This document shows positions 62,367 through 64,000 of a stretch of 64,000 nucleotides of DNA, one piece after another. Every line of letters starts with the position of its first letter. Within the stretch, counting starts at the first letter, position 1. Origin of the DNA: Rubrivivax sp. (GTDB lineage Bacteria; Pseudomonadota; Gammaproteobacteria; Burkholderiales; Burkholderiaceae); assembly GCA_016790225.1 (NCBI GenBank), contig JAEUOZ010000043.1, positions 1-64,000 on the forward strand, in the 5' to 3' direction. The translations under genes and the position numbers were made by a program. The notes under the pieces are model-generated. The model made no database searches. It had not been told where the DNA came from and saw only the letters and a list, made by a program, of their open reading frames with translations.

Positions 62367-62473
62367 TGACGCAACGCAGGTTCAGCGACCTCGGGCGGGC
62401 GCCCGCGATGGCCCGCGGGGCCCGTGCAGGGCAGGGCCGCGACGCAGCAGCGCCGCGGCGCAGGGAGGCTTGA
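62366..62473 (+). other. 35-codon mini-ORF bridging ftsQ and ftsA
   Basis: ATG 62366 overlaps the ftsQ stop (TGATG). The frame runs MTQRRFSDLGRAP to APRRREA and stops with TGA at 62471-62473, one base before the ftsA ATG (TGAGATG). The peptide is Arg/Ala/Gly-rich without similarity I know. The ftsA ribosome-binding site AGGGAGG lies inside it. It may couple ftsA translation to ftsQ across the 108-bp gap. Confidence 0.4.
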
Positions 62474-62474
62474 G

Positions 62475-63707
62475 ATGGCGAAGGAATACAAGGATCTCGT
62501 CGTCGGCCTGGATATCGGCACGGCCAAGGTGATGGTCGTCGTGGCCGAGCTGCTGGCAGACGGCGAACTGCGCGTCGCCGGCCTGGGCGTGGCCACGACG
62601 CACGGGCTGAAGCGCGGCGTGGTGGTGAATATCGACGCCACGGTGCAGAGCATCCAGCAGGCGCTGAAGGAGGCCGAGCTGATGGCCGCCTGCAAGATCG
62701 GCAGCGTCTACACCGGCATCACCGGCAGCCACATCCGCGGGCTCAATTCGACCGGCATGGTCATCGTGCGCGACAACCGCGAGGTCACGCCCACGGATGT
62801 CTCGCGCGTGGTCGATACCGCCAAGGCGATCAGCATCCCCAACGACCAACGTGTGCTGCTGGTCGAGCCGCAGGAATTCATCATCGACGGCCACGAGGTG
62901 AAGGAGCCCGTGGGCATGAGCGGCAGCCGGCTGGAGGTGCGCGTGCACATCGTCACCGGCGCGCAGAGTGCGGCCGAGAACATCCTGAAGTGTGTGCGCC
63001 GCTGCGGGCTGGAAGTCGAGCGCCTGGTGCTCAACCCCAGCGCCTCGTCGGCCGGGGTGCTGAGCGCCGACGAGAAGGAACTGGGCGTGGCCCTGGTGGA
63101 CATCGGCGCCGGCACGACCGACGTGCAGATCTACACCGACGGCAGCGTGCGCCACACGGCCGTGATCCCGATTGCCGGCGACCTGATCACCAGCGACATC
63201 GCGATGGCCCTGCGCACGCCGACCAAGGACGCGGAGGAGATCAAGGTCGAGCATGGCGTGGCCAAGCAGCTGCTGGCCGATCCCTCCGAGCAGGTGGAGG
63301 TGCCGGGGCTGGGCGATCGTGCGCCGCGCATGCTCAGCCGCCAGGCGCTGGCCGGCGTGATCGAGCCGCGTGTGGAGGAGATCTTCTCGCTGGTGCACCA
63401 GGTCATCCGCGACAGCGGGCACGAGGAGCTGCTGTCCAGCGGCATCGTGCTCACCGGCGGCTCGGCGGTGATGCCCGGCATGGTGGAGCTGGGTGAAGAC
63501 ATCTTTCTCAAGCCGGTGCGCAAGGGCCTGCCGCTGTATGCCGGGGCCTTGTCCGACATGGTCGCCAATCCGCGATCGGCCTGCGTGATGGGCTTGCTGG
63601 AAGAGGCGCGCCTCGCGCGCGGCCGCGGTCTGAAGGCAGCGACGCAGGGCGGAGCGGTCAAAGGGGTTCTGGGGCGTGCCCGGGATTGGTTCCTGGGCAA
63701 TTTCTAA
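62475..63707 (+). CDS. ftsA: Cell-division protein FtsA
   Basis: 410-aa actin-like ATPase that anchors FtsZ to the membrane. N-terminal phosphate-1 loop VVGLDIGTAKVMVVV, 1C domain, VALVDIGAGTTDVQIYTDG (phosphate 2), VLTGGSAVMPGM (adenosine), and a C-terminal amphipathic membrane helix GVLGRARDWFLGNF. ATG 62475 with GGGAGG 8 nt upstream; another ATG in the frame lies earlier only in non-conserved sequence. Confidence 0.97.
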   Translation: MAKEYKDLVVGLDIGTAKVMVVVAELLADGELRVAGLGVATTHGLKRGVVVNIDATVQSIQQALKEAELMAACKIGSVYTGITGSHIRGLNSTGMVIVRDNREVTPTDVSRVVDTAKAISIPNDQRVLLVEPQEFIIDGHEVKEPVGMSGSRLEVRVHIVTGAQSAAENILKCVRRCGLEVERLVLNPSASSAGVLSADEKELGVALVDIGAGTTDVQIYTDGSVRHTAVIPIAGDLITSDIAMALRTPTKDAEEIKVEHGVAKQLLADPSEQVEVPGLGDRAPRMLSRQALAGVIEPRVEEIFSLVHQVIRDSGHEELLSSGIVLTGGSAVMPGMVELGEDIFLKPVRKGLPLYAGALSDMVANPRSACVMGLLEEARLARGRGLKAATQGGAVKGVLGRARDWFLGNF

Positions 63708-63897
63708 CGTTGGTGTTCATGGGTTTCAAGGGTGGTGCAGCGCGTGCAGAACAAGACCTCGGACCGATCCGGCCCTGCCGGACGGTCCGGATCCCGAAAC
63801 GGGATGGCCGGGCTCGCCCGGCGGGTGCACCCAGATCGCGCGGGCATCGTGGTGTGATCGAGCAACGGCAACTGCTTCACGTTCAAGGAGTGACAAC
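63708..63897 (+). promoter_or_regulatory. ftsA-ftsZ gap with three consecutive hairpins
   Basis: 190 bp before ftsZ. Three perfect inverted repeats follow each other: GATCCGG/CCGGATC (63766-63793, 14-bp loop), ATCCCG-AAA-CGGGAT (63791-63805) and GCCGGGC-TC-GCCCGGC (63807-63822). The first two share three bases at their border. AAGGAG (63885-63890 area) precedes ftsZ ATG by 8 nt. No T-run follows any hairpin, so they are not classical terminators. A ftsZ promoter may lie here, as is usual, but I could not pick clear boxes. Confidence 0.55.
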
Positions 63898-64000
63898 ATG
63901 CCAATCGAGATGATCGAAGAGTTCGACCAAGGCACGAAGATCAAGGTGATCGGTGTCGGGGGTGGTGGTGGCAACGCGGTGGAGCACATGATCCGCGAAG
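63898..64000 (+). CDS. ftsZ: Cell-division protein FtsZ (N-terminal part)
   Basis: Only the first 34 codons lie in the window. MPIEMIEEFDQGTKIKVIGV is followed by GGGGGNAVEHMIRE, the start of the tubulin-like Rossmann fold with its first glycine loop. Polymerises with GTP into the division ring. ATG 63898 with AAGGAG upstream. Confidence 0.97.
   Translation, partial: MPIEMIEEFDQGTKIKVIGVGGGGGNAVEHMIRE

Noticed and set aside
1..64000. CRISPR array, insertion sequence, prophage or tRNA
   Set aside because: No regularly spaced repeats, transposase or integrase genes, terminal inverted repeats or cloverleaf sequences were seen on either strand.

Overview
The window comes from a high-GC Gram-negative chromosome, most likely a betaproteobacterium of the order Burkholderiales in the Leptothrix/Rubrivivax/Ideonella neighbourhood. 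This is inferred from a beta-type RNase P RNA, a Burkholderiales-style porin, a PEP-CTERM protein, a 3-hydroxybutyrate dehydrogenase, a multi-gene beta-oxidation cluster and a complete division/cell-wall (dcw) cluster ordered mraZ-rsmH-ftsL-ftsI-murE-murF-mraY-murD-ftsW-murG-murC-ddl-ftsQ-ftsA-ftsZ. No species assignment was possible by reading alone. I see no insertion sequence, prophage, CRISPR array or tRNA.

Layout. 1-5.5 kb (minus strand): an acyl-CoA synthetase gene followed by livG, livH, livM and the start of a substrate-binding protein gene; a Crp/Fnr regulator diverges from it across a perfect palindrome. 6.4-8.4 kb (minus): a 5'-nucleotidase and a Lon-like AAA ATPase. 8.6-20.2 kb: a type II secretion operon gspG-H-I-J-K-L-M-N-D-E-F (minus), with gspC diverging from gspG across only 42 bp. 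20.3-23.1 kb (minus): a divergent cobT-like gene and ilvA; upstream of ilvA there is a short promoter-to-terminator unit that looks like a small RNA gene. 23.4-26.2 kb (plus): OsmC protein, porin and bdhA. 26.3-27.6 kb (minus): glycine-zipper lipoprotein and HNH nuclease. 27.8-36.3 kb (plus): TetR regulator, acyl-CoA dehydrogenase, DUF2147 protein, 3-hydroxyacyl-CoA dehydrogenase/enoyl-CoA hydratase, thiolase, enoyl-CoA hydratase and an SGNH hydrolase. 36.4-47.1 kb: acyl-CoA thioesterase, Atm1-type ABC exporter, PEP-CTERM protein, HypT-like LysR regulator, pyrC, htpX with a heat-shock-like promoter, rnpB, an intradiol dioxygenase-like protein, a Bcr/CflA exporter, an alpha-carbonic anhydrase and a small membrane protein. 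47.4 kb to the end (plus): the dcw cluster, cut off in ftsZ.

How the genes work together. The beta-oxidation genes form one catabolic unit, probably controlled by the adjacent TetR protein, whose upstream region holds an ACGATCGT palindrome. The gsp genes encode most of a type II secreton, but no prepilin peptidase lies here. The dcw genes are nearly all joined by ATGA or TGATG overlaps, which points to tight translational coupling. MraZ probably autoregulates through TGGG repeats just upstream.

No large unknown gene system was found. The most unusual signals are small: (a) the candidate small RNA upstream of ilvA, carrying C/U-rich CCUCC stretches; (b) a duplicated murG/murC junction that creates a 28-codon mini-ORF and a hairpin; (c) two further mini-ORFs that bridge gaps between coupled genes; (d) an 82-bp intergenic repeat present twice at 80/82 identity; (e) three consecutive hairpins between ftsA and ftsZ; and (f) a CobT-like protein with a changed catalytic motif.
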